From contig NC_089390.1 of assembly GCF_003171515.1 (NCBI RefSeq), forward strand, positions 2,418,001-2,482,000: DNA of 64,000 nucleotides, written 5' to 3'. Each line of letters opens with the position of its first letter. Positions within the stretch are counted from its first letter, which is position 1. Under the pieces are notes generated by a model that worked only from the letters and a program-made list of their open reading frames with translations, was not told the origin of the DNA and searched no databases. The position numbers and the translations under genes are program-made. The DNA comes from Pyrenophora tritici-repentis. Its lineage: Eukaryota > Ascomycota > Dothideomycetes > Pleosporales > Pleosporaceae. Below, in pieces: positions 12,672 to 22,039 of the stretch.

Positions 12672-12702
12672 CACGTGCCCCGCCATCCGTCCACTATATA
12701 AT
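12672..12702 (+). promoter_or_regulatory. E-box-like CACGTG and TATA box
   Basis: CACGTG at 12672-12677 and TATATAAT at about 12695-12702 lie some 40-65 bp before the ATG at 12738. This is a plausible core promoter for the gene downstream; the palindrome is a candidate bHLH site. Confidence 0.5.
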
Positions 12703-12737
12703 ACCCCACACGCTCCAACCCAAACAACTCCCCCACA

Positions 12738-13976
12738 ATGCCAGTAAAAGTAAATCTACCTTTCAAAGATATTCGAAACAAGGCTAAGGTTGAAGAGAGA
12801 GCAGACAGTACATCGAACCGACGACTCAGCCTGCGTCGCAGTTTCGACTCATTACCCATGGCTAAAGCACAGGAGTCTCCAAGTCTACCAAGTCGCCAAG
12901 ACACAGGCCGAATTAAGAAACGACCCTCCAGGTGGCGAGGACCGGTAAGCTCCAAAATCACTGAACAGTCGTGTGGCAAACGTGACTAATGCGTGTAGCA
13001 GAAGAACGCTGATACTCCAGCAAGGCCAACGGCAAACATAGCAGCCGTTGCTCAGTCAAACACATCCAGAATGCGCGAAGTAAAGCAGACCGGAGGCAGT
13101 CAACAGCCAAAGACGCCCAATGTCGAGCTAAGATTCTCGTTCTCAGCAGATGCAGATGAAAGCCCGGAGCAAGAAGAGCGAAACGCCACCGTTGCCGCAG
13201 ACCTCTCTCAACTTTCCGTGGCTATCCCGTCAAACAATTCCGTCTCGGATGCAGAAAAGAAGGCATCTCCAGTGCAGGCGGTTGGACCACAGCCCACTAT
13301 GTCTCAAGTACCTCGATTATCAAAGCCGAAACCAAAACGAGAGGGATACGGGTTCAGCTATTCAGAGTCTTTCATGTATGATTCGGACGAGTATCCAGAC
13401 ACCGAATGCGAATGGGAGCCAGAGAAGGAATCGACGGAGAGCCCTCAACGCCCGGCGCCTTACAACCCTTACCTCAACTGGGATGGTACTCCGTATACTG
13501 GCCGTCCCAATTCGAGAGACTCAGCGACTACCATCGAAAACCAATCTTTTGAAGATATGGTCGTGCTCCGCGACGTCGGCTCTTTCTATCTTGCCAGGCC
13601 TCAACGGCCACTACCATGTACCCGCGCCACACGCGAGGACACTGTCCGTCTAAAGCGCCAGGCGAAAACGTTGATTGCGAAGTTTGAAGAATCAGCCGAA
13701 GTGCAAGCTCAGCTTTTGACACGGATTGAGCGCATGCTTTACACTGGGCAGCAAAGGACAGGGACTCTTACAGCATCCAATCCGATGCTTCACTGTGCGC
13801 TGAAGCTGCGCGACTTTTTATTGAAATCCAAAGAGGAGCGCATCGAAACTGGGGAGCATCGTACCAGTGTAGAGCATGAGATTGAGTGGATCAAGTGGTT
13901 GGTAGATGCGAGCCGCACAGGAGTGATGCACATCAAGACGGAAGGGTGCACGTGCCGTCCGGATTGGGATTCTTAG
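12738..13976 (+). CDS. hypothetical protein, Ser/Pro-rich with helical C-terminus
   Basis: Exons 12738..12944 and 12999..13976, about 394 residues. The intron has a GTAAGC donor, a GACTAAT branch site and a tagcag acceptor, which allows 12999 or 13002 as exon start. The first 200 residues are basic and rich in Ser, Pro, Gln and acidic patches and look disordered. From about residue 265 the sequence becomes helical with regular charged and hydrophobic residues (LKRQAKTLIAKFEES, LLTRIERMLY, a conserved-looking EIEWIKWLVDASRTG) and ends with two cysteines. No family recognised. The good promoter and intron support a real gene. Confidence 0.72.
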
Positions 13977-14451
13977 AAGGAAGAATCAAGGCCATTGTCA
14001 CTACTATCGCGACAACTGAATTGGATTTGGGCATTCCAAATACTATACAAAAGAGATGGCTTAACAGACAAACAAGAAATCTAGACCTTTCTAGACCACT
14101 TCCCAATGCTTGCTCTCTAGATCGGATCTTTCTGAGACGATTTGGGAGGCGGCTGAAAGCCTATCACTCTGAAGACTACCACCGTTATGGCCTAGCCCCG
14201 GTTGCCCCGCTATTTCCAACCTGCCTTTATTCAAGGCAAGCCTCTCCCGCTACACAGCTCTTGGCAAATGACGCATCCACCGTCATGTCGATGCAAAGCC
14301 ACTATGTGATACAATGTGCCTGATATCGTAAACTCAAGGTCTAGCGGCAATAATTCGCAACAGCATATAAAAAGAGCCACTGTGATGGGTCTTTCCTGTC
14401 GTACTTCTGATACAAAAGGCAGTATCATATCTGATTCAACAGTAAGCGCGA
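13977..14451. other. intergenic, nothing recognised
   Basis: No coding region, RNA gene or repeat that I can support. Confidence 0.4.
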
Positions 14452-15617
14452 ATGATTCTTGAAATCAAGCATAGCTGTAAAGAGAACTCTAGATATCTGG
14501 AAGTCCAATAAACAATATAACAACATAGCTTCCTCACATGATCTCACCAACGAGCATGGCCTCCGCAATTGCCTCGAAACGAAACAACCAGGAATAGCCA
14601 ACGTCCAGCTTTTATCAGGAGGCACAGCAAACTACGTCTACCGCGTCACAAAACATGATGGGTCAAAAAGCATCTTCAAACACGCCGCGCCCTACCTCCA
14701 CATGAACAAATCCTTCGCACTCGACCCGACGCGTATGAACTACGAAGCCCATGTCTTGGAGAAGTTTTCATCCTCAGCGAGTCCCTTCCCGGCGGCTCTA
14801 GAAAGCTCAAACGTACATGCAGTATGGCTGTTTAGCTACGACAAGGAACCTAAGCTGCTCGAGATTGAAGATAATGGTAGCCGCAACTTCAAAGACGCCT
14901 ACACAGACAAGACGTTAGAAATCCCCCTCATTGGGAAGGACCTGGCGGCATGGCTTGCCGCACTACACACGTGTTCTCAAGAAATGTCACTCAAGCTACC
15001 AGGTCATATCCCGGATACAAACAACAACCCAATCGCCGTCGACATCTATAGACACTCTTACAGGAACCTGCATACACCACTCTCACTGTTTGGCCACGAT
15101 CCCCAACTCGCTCACCGAATCGATGACGAGTTCGGGATACTCTTAGCGACAGAGAACGAATGTATCTGCCACGGGAATTTCTGGCCCGGTAACGTTCTCG
15201 TACACATCACGGAGAACAAAACAGCTAAGATGACAATCGTGGATTGGGAGATCGTTCGGCGAGGCACTAGTGCAACCGATGTAGGGCAGTTTGCGGCTGA
15301 GGCTTTCCTTCTCGACCGCTTCAGAGGTGGCAGGGGCTTGCTTCCCTGCTTTCTTGCGTTCGTATATCACTGCTAGGGAAGATTCCGGTGTACTTAGGAA
15401 AACTTGGTTGCGCAGAATGGTGGTGCATTGGGCGGTTCATGTAGCGTTTTGGCCTACCAGAGTTGAGTGGGCGGATCGGGAGGGTACGAAGGAGCTTGTT
15501 GATATTGTTGTGGGGGTTCTGTAGGATGTTATAAGCGATGACTGGGAAAAGGTGCTGAGTTCGCTGCTGTTGGAAGAAGTGAAGGATGTGTATGCGACTC
15601 TTTTGGTTGAACCTTGA
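14452..15617 (+). pseudogene. APH-fold kinase-like gene with a frameshift and early stop
   Basis: Exon 1 is 14452..14476; exon 2 starts at 14529 after a 52-nt intron. The product has the nucleotide-loop region LLSGGTANYVYRV, a lysine in IFKHAAPY, the catalytic-loop-like CHGNFWPGNVL (usual H-x-D is H-x-N here) and metal-binding VDWEIVRRG, as in aminoglycoside/choline/methylthioribose kinase-like proteins. At the CCC of 15344-15346 the homologous reading passes to another frame: the original frame stops at 15374-15376, while the other continues with WAVHVAFWPTRVEWAD to a TAG at 15522-15524. That frame stays open after the TAG to 15615-15617 with kinase-tail-like residues. One extra base and one stop suggest a decayed gene; a sequence error could explain the first. 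Confidence 0.65.
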
Positions 15618-15927
15618 GTATTGCAGTATAGTCCGATACACCAAATCCCCCTCATGTGCACTGGAGAAGCCTTTCGAAGAAATTCCGAGACGAGAAGACT
15701 CGCATGTAGAACCACATCCGCTTCTTCCCGAAACGTTGCTACGTCTAGTACCGCCCCTATTCCCATCTCTCTATTGTCTTCTCAACATCATGTAAGCAAA
15801 CTACATGCCAATATATAGCCCCGTACTCCACTTTCTCATATCATCTCTCACTAGACTAAACACTCGCACACACACAAAGTTAATCGTACCCAACAATAAA
15901 GTAGATGGGACAACGCTCAGCGACACG

Positions 15928-16080
15928 ATGTTCACAGAGGAGCAAGAAAGAATGGTCCACCAATTAGCTGCTGAGTACATGCGTAGTCTAAGTATCGTTG
16001 TCAACGCAAATAGTACGCGCGACAACAATGTAGCGCCTCCTCCTGCGAATGTTATGGCTCAGGCAGAGGCAGTTCCTTAG
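15928..16080 (+). CDS. possible small protein (50 aa), doubtful
   Basis: An ATG at 15928 opens a 50-residue polar frame with no signal peptide, membrane segment or recognised motif. The longer in-frame ATG at 15805 adds a hydrophobic but unconvincing leader. I list it only as a possibility. Confidence 0.2.
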   Translation: MFTEEQERMVHQLAAEYMRSLSIVVNANSTRDNNVAPPPANVMAQAEAVP

Positions 16081-16757
16081 ATAGTCGGACAACAGCGGAG
16101 TTCTCAATTAATAACGCAACAAAGCTCGCTCGTTCCGCGAACGATGCGACAAAGCCGACGCACGCCAATGATGTAGCTCCTTTATCGGACAACAGGCACA
16201 GCAGGTGAAACGGGGTGTTGGTGATGGAGGGTGAGATAAGGGGAAAGAGTAGAAATGACGGAAAGGGAGGGGGTGAGGGAGCGTGGAGGGGGTAGTGGGG
16301 GTTAAGAAGATGGTTCTTAATGATGACTGCTAGAGGGAGACTTAAGCTTCTCTGTAGCGGCTACATATGTATGTTTCCTTTTTAATCATGCTTATGTGTA
16401 CATGTGCAGCATACTATTATAACGAAGTACTCCCCAAGAAACTGTCGTAGTAAAATGCATGTTCACACGAGGTTGTTTAAGTTGCATAAGTGTTTGTAAT
16501 TCAAATGTCTGTATGAGAATGCATGTCATGTGACCTTGTATTGCAAGTCTTCAATGTTGTGGAGACTGGGTGAGGATCGTACTGGGTTAAGGGTACAGGG
16601 CTAGAGCTCCTGAGAAAGACTCACCGTTCCCACTTTAGTATCCTATCGAACATGCGTACCGCATCGTCTAAATTCTGTAAGCAAACACACGCTCTCTACA
16701 TACATACATATATACACCTAAGCTTTCTGCCTCCCTTCTTACTAAGCTCACTGCAAA
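16081..16757. other. intergenic with G-rich tract
   Basis: Contains a purine-rich, mostly G and A tract at about 16205-16315 with several runs of three or more G. Otherwise nothing recognised; the right end precedes a small ORF at 16758 and has a tatatacac stretch. Confidence 0.4.
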
Positions 16758-17138
16758 ATGGCCGCTACCACCATTACGACCAGCCTATCTGAATGCCTCA
16801 CCAGGTCCATCGCTTCCTTCTTCGCTTGCTTCCTATTTCCCCTCTTCCACACAAAGATGCGACGCTTACCCCCAGAGGTTCTTGACGAGGCGCTCGTGGA
16901 ACGGGATCGACGTGATAACTTTACTCCGGAAGGAGAGGGCGTCAACGGATCCTTTTCTTCCTGCCGTTCTGGATCCCCCGGCTACTTCTGTGGCAATAGT
17001 ACGAAGGCCGAGGGATATATAGGAAACCGAGAGAGGTCTGATGAGCCGGTTCGCGGGAGGAGTAGTACGGTTAGGAGATGTACAGGGGCTAGAAAAGGAC
17101 GAGAGTATGGCAATGAAAATGGGGATCCTGCATGCTGA
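16758..17138 (+). CDS. hypothetical small protein, 126 aa
   Basis: The ATG at 16758 has good context (AAAATGG). The product has one hydrophobic segment at about residues 18-31 rich in Phe, then a polar, Arg/Gly/Ser-rich rest with seven cysteines. The hydrophobic segment starts too far in for a classic signal peptide but could anchor the protein. No family recognised. Promoter-like sequence upstream gives some support; expression is unproven. Confidence 0.4.
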   Translation: MAATTITTSLSECLTRSIASFFACFLFPLFHTKMRRLPPEVLDEALVERDRRDNFTPEGEGVNGSFSSCRSGSPGYFCGNSTKAEGYIGNRERSDEPVRGRSSTVRRCTGARKGREYGNENGDPAC

Positions 17139-17961
17139 AGCTAGCGAAGAGAGATGCTACTCCGTATTTTCTTCCCAACGCCGGGGTCGAGCGGATGGGT
17201 ATGGGTAGTAACGTTTCTGGTATCAGTCGATATTCATGGTTCACTATAATAGGAACGTTGGTTCTCAATACGCTATCAAGTTCGTATCTGCAATGATGAG
17301 TTCGGTAGGCGTGATTCCGACCATGGCCGGCCCCACATGACTAGGTAGTGGCGATGGCAGATGACAAGCCTGGATCTTCTAGTGTCGCATCTACGATACT
17401 GATGCTATATTAGTGTTGCTTTACGGGCAGCGACGTCAATATGGGCTACCGGTCTGGTGACTGGGGTCGTGTCTAACACCGGAACTATGACAAGGAGGGG
17501 TCCTCTAGCGATAGATGCGTGAGATCAGCCCAGGAATACACAAACGATACAGAGACACATCGGATCCACGAGAGTTGACACGAGCCCCGCGAAGCTTTCT
17601 GAAAAATGACTGTACTGCGCAAGACCTCGTCCGAGAACAAGAAAATGCGAGAAGCAACGACACTCGTGTTGCGACATTTCCCCGGCGCTAGTACCAATTC
17701 GGTATAGCCGCCGACATTTGATTGCGAGGTGGACACCACCTACGATCTTCATCCTAGTGCTTCTATTTCCATCTCCACCCAGGGCAAATTGGGTAATCTT
17801 GCCATGCTGCCATACGAGGTAATGCATGAATATCGATATCAGACCATGGCTTCAGAGAGAACCGCGTGCCACTACTGCGTTGGTCTCCGTACATATAACA
17901 TGAAAGACTCCATGGCCGCAATTGCGCTCACGCATCTTCCCCTTTGTCGACATTCCTAAAG
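17139..17961. other. intergenic, promoter of subtilase
   Basis: No supported gene on either strand. The open frame of the protease runs upstream to 17944, but only by a non-ATG codon. Confidence 0.4.
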
Positions 17962-20646
17962 ATGGGAAAAGTCTCTCGCGCCATTGCGGCCCTTCTCCTG
18001 GGTACGCAGGTCGCCATCTCCACACCGCTTCATCCCCGGCTCAACACAAATGAACTTGCACAGCGCAACACATCAGCGACCGCAGGCGACAACGTCATCA
18101 GTGTGTTTATTGTTGAATTCGCGAACGAGAATGAGACTCTATCGTCCTTTTACGCGTCTCTCGAGGCCAACGGCGTGCACGCCAAACACCGGATGGACCT
18201 GAGCTTCCGTTTGTTCAAAGGCTGTTCGTTCCAAGTCACCGGTTCCAGCGCAAATTCAACCGTTTCTGATAGCAGGAGCTTCTTAAGCAAACTTCAGGCC
18301 GTGCCACAGATCGGGAAAGTATGGCCTTCCGAAATCATAAGGCGTTCACCACGTCCAGAGGATGTTACAGCATCTACTCAGAATACACGCGTCAAGCGAC
18401 AAACACAACAAGAGGATACCTTCTCTCCGCATGTCATGACACAGGTTGACAAGCTTCATAACGAAGGTATAACAGGGAAGGGATTTCGCATCTCCGTTGT
18501 TGACAGCGGCGTCGACTGGACACACGAAGCACTTGGTGGCTGCTTTGGCCCAGGCTGTCTCATTGAAGCTGGCTACGACTTCATAGGCGACAACTACGTG
18601 CCTGGTTCAACACTGCCGCAGCCTGACAGCGATCCAATGGACAATTGCGTAGGACATGGGACTCACGTCGCAGGTATTATTGTGGCTCAGTCTAAGGGCA
18701 ACAAGTACGGCTTTACCGGTTCTGCTCCTGGTGCAAAGCTTGGCATGTATCGCATGTGGGGATGCCCAGGGCAGTCCACGAACGAGATTGAGTTTGCGGC
18801 ATTTGCTCGTGCTGTTGAGGAAGGTGCGGATATCATTTCATACTCTAATGGCGAGGAGTCTGGATGGTCGCAGAATTTCCGCGCCATCCTCGTCAGTCGC
18901 ATTGTCGACTCTGGTATTCCAGTTGTGGTCTCCGAAGGCAACGCAGGTGGCAAGGGACTCTTTTATGCCAGCACGCCAGCGACTGCTGTCAGCGCTACAG
19001 GGGCTGGAGCGGTGACGAATTCCATGTTCCCTACATTTCTCCAGCAGGGCTCCTACAAGGTCGGCGCCAATTCCACGGACAATAGCATGACTGATTTCGG
19101 CTTGTTGATGGGCACTCCTCCGTTCGCAGCTGAAACCACTCTCCCACTGTGGTATGCTAGCAACGCCTGCAGCCCGTTGCCAGACGATACACCGGATCTG
19201 AAAAATCGTATCGTGCTTGTGGAGTTTTTGGATGCAAAAGCAACAGGATGCTACCCGCAAGATCAGGGTACCAACATTGCGGCAAAGGGCGGACGCTTCA
19301 TGGTCTACTATGAAAAGACCAACTCGACGATGCGTGACGACCCGTTTGTCTATTCAGACGGTATCGAAGGAGTAGCCAGGGTTGTCCCGTATCACGCTGA
19401 ACGTTGGATTTCTCTACTTTCGCAAGACACTACCGTCACGGTAACGATGCCCGCCAACGGATCTGCTACTCACCTCGAGCAGCTGGAGAACAATGATAAC
19501 GGCGGATATGTCTCAGGCTTGTTGAGCACTTGGGGCCCAAGTTGGGAGCTCAACATGACACCTCAGCTCGTGGCACCCGGAGAAAACATTCTGGGCACAT
19601 GGCCAACAGCTATGGGTAGCTACCGCGTCTTGACTGGCACGAGTATGTCGTCGCCACTGATTGCAGGTGTCTACGCACTGCTTGGTCAAGTGTATGGCAA
19701 AATCGATGAGAAGCGTTTCCGCAGGATGCTTACGCATACCGCCAAGCCACTCGCCTGGCAAGACGGCAAGACGGTACACCCTGACATCCTCGCCCCAGTT
19801 CCGCAACAAGGCGCTGGAATCGTACAAGCATGGAACGCCGCTCATACTACCATCGAGCTCGATGTCGATAGTCTCATGCTTAACGATACGGAGCACTTTG
19901 TCGGCACTCACACCTTCAGCATCTCCAACACCGGCTCCACTGACGAAGTGTTAAAGATGGGCCACAGAAAGGCCGTCACCATGTACACCATGAGACCTAA
20001 TACTGATAATTTGAACCTCGGTGGCTTCCCCAACGCTATCGTCGATTCGTACGCTAGCATTGCCTTCTCGTCCGACAGCATCACGATTCCCGCAGGCAAG
20101 TCCGCCGAAGTTACCGTAACGATCACGCCACCCACCGGCGTCAATGCTACCTTGCTGGCTGTATACAGTGGATTCATTGGTTTGGGTGACAAACTTACAC
20201 TTCCATACATGGGCGTTGTCGGCAACATGCGTGACGTGCCCGTCATCAGATCCGATAATACCTTCCTCGCACAAGGCTACGGTCCCGTAGCTGCAAACAC
20301 CACTTACACGATTCCACGACCAGACCCAGCGAACCCGCCTGCTACTGACAGCGGCAGCGAACAGAACGATCCAAACGTATACATCAGTCCGATAGTTGGA
20401 ATGAGCTTGGTACACATTGACGTTTTGCAAGGGAATGTGGTATTGGGAGAGTTGGCGGGATGGCCACGAATGCATCTGGGCAGAGATGAGGCCCGTGGTT
20501 GGTTCAATGGTTTGTTGGCCGATGGAACAGTGTTGGACGCGGGGGTGTATAAGATGAGAGTCAGGGCGTTGAGGATTTTTGGAGATGAGAAGCGCAAGGA
20601 AGATTGGGATGTGATCGAGACTGTCGAGTTTGGGATCAAATATTAA
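17962..20646 (+). CDS. secreted subtilisin-like serine protease (S8, Vpr type)
   Basis: An intronless gene of 894 residues from the ATG at 17962. Order: signal peptide (about 1-21), an inhibitor I9-like propeptide to about residue 140, a basic linker that may be a processing site, then the S8 catalytic domain. The triad is Asp181 (VVDSGVDWTHEA), His235 (GHGTHVAGI) and Ser561 (LTGTSMSSP). The wide gap between His and Ser holds an inserted PA-like domain (about 395-500). After the catalytic core comes a beta-rich Fn3-like tail (about 640-890), as in C5a-peptidase/Vpr-type fungal subtilases. Many NxS/T sequons fit a secreted glycoprotein. It likely degrades extracellular protein for nutrition or host interaction (inference). 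Confidence 0.93.
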   Translation: MGKVSRAIAALLLGTQVAISTPLHPRLNTNELAQRNTSATAGDNVISVFIVEFANENETLSSFYASLEANGVHAKHRMDLSFRLFKGCSFQVTGSSANSTVSDSRSFLSKLQAVPQIGKVWPSEIIRRSPRPEDVTASTQNTRVKRQTQQEDTFSPHVMTQVDKLHNEGITGKGFRISVVDSGVDWTHEALGGCFGPGCLIEAGYDFIGDNYVPGSTLPQPDSDPMDNCVGHGTHVAGIIVAQSKGNKYGFTGSAPGAKLGMYRMWGCPGQSTNEIEFAAFARAVEEGADIISYSNGEESGWSQNFRAILVSRIVDSGIPVVVSEGNAGGKGLFYASTPATAVSATGAGAVTNSMFPTFLQQGSYKVGANSTDNSMTDFGLLMGTPPFAAETTLPLWYASNACSPLPDDTPDLKNRIVLVEFLDAKATGCYPQDQGTNIAAKGGRFMVYYEKTNSTMRDDPFVYSDGIEGVARVVPYHAERWISLLSQDTTVTVTMPANGSATHLEQLENNDNGGYVSGLLSTWGPSWELNMTPQLVAPGENILGTWPTAMGSYRVLTGTSMSSPLIAGVYALLGQVYGKIDEKRFRRMLTHTAKPLAWQDGKTVHPDILAPVPQQGAGIVQAWNAAHTTIELDVDSLMLNDTEHFVGTHTFSISNTGSTDEVLKMGHRKAVTMYTMRPNTDNLNLGGFPNAIVDSYASIAFSSDSITIPAGKSAEVTVTITPPTGVNATLLAVYSGFIGLGDKLTLPYMGVVGNMRDVPVIRSDNTFLAQGYGPVAANTTYTIPRPDPANPPATDSGSEQNDPNVYISPIVGMSLVHIDVLQGNVVLGELAGWPRMHLGRDEARGWFNGLLADGTVLDAGVYKMRVRALRIFGDEKRKEDWDVIETVEFGIKY

Positions 20647-20837
20647 TTTAGCCGATGATGCTGTGGCTCTTCAAAATTCAATATAATGTATAGTCATCGC
20701 TTGCACTCATGCTCAACATTCACGTGATGCGCCTCGCTGGAATCACACCTTTGGGAATTCTCTATGGTATGTAAAAGGTGCTATGAAACCGAATACTGGC
20801 GCGTCGGATCAGCTTCCATGACAAAAACTCGCATTGA

Positions 20838-21516
20838 TTATCGCTGCAAAGGCTCGCGCAACATCAAAGGCTGCTGGTGGATAGGTCCACCCCAAGGCGT
20901 GAAGTTGACTGTGAGGAATTCCACGTCTTTGAAGCCACGGTTCTGGTAGAAGCGATGGCCGGCAGCACTAGATTCCAGATAAATGGGAAGGCCCAGCTCA
21001 TCTGATCGCTTGATACCCCAGTCTAGAAGGAGGCTTCCTGCACCGCGGCCTTGATGATCGGGGTCGGTGTGTAGTAGATGAAGGTCTAATATTACGTCAG
21101 TATTGAGCATTACGCCGCAAAGAGACGGTCTTACACATGTGCGGCCTGTTTCCTAAGATCTCCCTTTTTTTCTCCGCCAAACCACCAGCGTACATCAGAG
21201 TCGCTTCCACGTTTCTGCCAGGCCCGATGTGCGGTGGATCTGTAGGGGTAGCTACGTCATCCGGATTCTGAACGATAACATACTTCGTAAAAGCCACCAT
21301 CTTCCCCGTAGCCTCATCGCGACACTGCTGGTAGTGAACGGTGGAGTCTTTTTCCCTCAATTCTGTCAGTTCCCGTGCTCTTTGTTGCACGGCATCTGGG
21401 GGAAGTGGGCCAGATAGGAGTATGGGTGCAAGAGGGCTGTCCTTGTAGGCAACAAACTCGATCTCGCACGCTCGGAGGATGTCTTTGTCAGACACGTCGC
21501 AAACTGTAAGTGTCAT
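20838..21516 (-). CDS. GNAT family N-acetyltransferase
   Basis: Minus-strand exons 21516..21135 and 21085..20838 with a 49-nt intron, 209 residues. The N-terminus reads as the first strand and helices of a GNAT fold. The join restores LHLLHTDPDHQGRGAGSLLL, with the acetyl-CoA loop Q-G-R-G-A-G of motif A. Later come YLESSAAGHRFYQNRGF, the usual helix and turn of motif B, and a C-terminal strand. The substrate is unknown; fungal members of this group are often annotated as small-molecule or protein N-acetyltransferases. Convergent with the subtilase; 191 bp lie between them. Its promoter side borders the transposon that begins near 21820. Confidence 0.9.
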
Positions 21517-21819
21517 TGCGATGAGTGTGTTTGCTGATAAATATGGCAGCCTGGAAATTCGCGAGTACTTATCTCTGGCGTATCGGACTTGGCGCCTGTA
21601 TGCAGTTTGGTGTCCTTACGCCCTTTTCGTTGGCTTCAGGCAACAGCGTGGTATGCTGATATCTGATTCGCAGATCGAATATATAATCATGTTTTTGTTT
21701 TCTAGTATTCTGCGATGATGTTTTTTCAAACGAACTACAAAAAAAAGTCGACAAAGAAATAAGCTTCCGCCAGCTTAAAGGATTCTACAAACGACGTTGA
21801 CAGTTGGCACACAAAAAGC
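21517..21819. other. GNAT promoter, left flank of transposon
   Basis: No gene seen. This is the sequence between the GNAT start codon and the terminal repeat of the two-gene element. Confidence 0.4.
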
Positions 21820-21829
21820 CGATCGGCTA

Positions 21830-21935
21830 TTGTGGTTTTCGAAATACCTTGAGCCGCCTGGATCTGGTTAGCTTGGTGCCCAAGAACATCAACTCCCATA
21901 GTAATTTGTTAGTAAATTAATGCAGCAGCCGTTTC
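21830..21935 (+). repeat. left terminal inverted repeat
   Basis: Contains CGAAATACCTTGAGCC and AGTAATTTGTTAGTAAAT, both found inverted at the right end. Differences are scattered single bases and a few small gaps near the outer tip. Confidence 0.88.
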
Positions 21936-22039
21936 CCACCTCCAGAAGCCCATGAAGCTAGTCCTGTACTCTAAATCGTTCGTGTATAGCGTTTTGTTTG
22001 TGTGGAGCTTGTTGCGAGCTCAATCTAGCTGCTGTTGGG

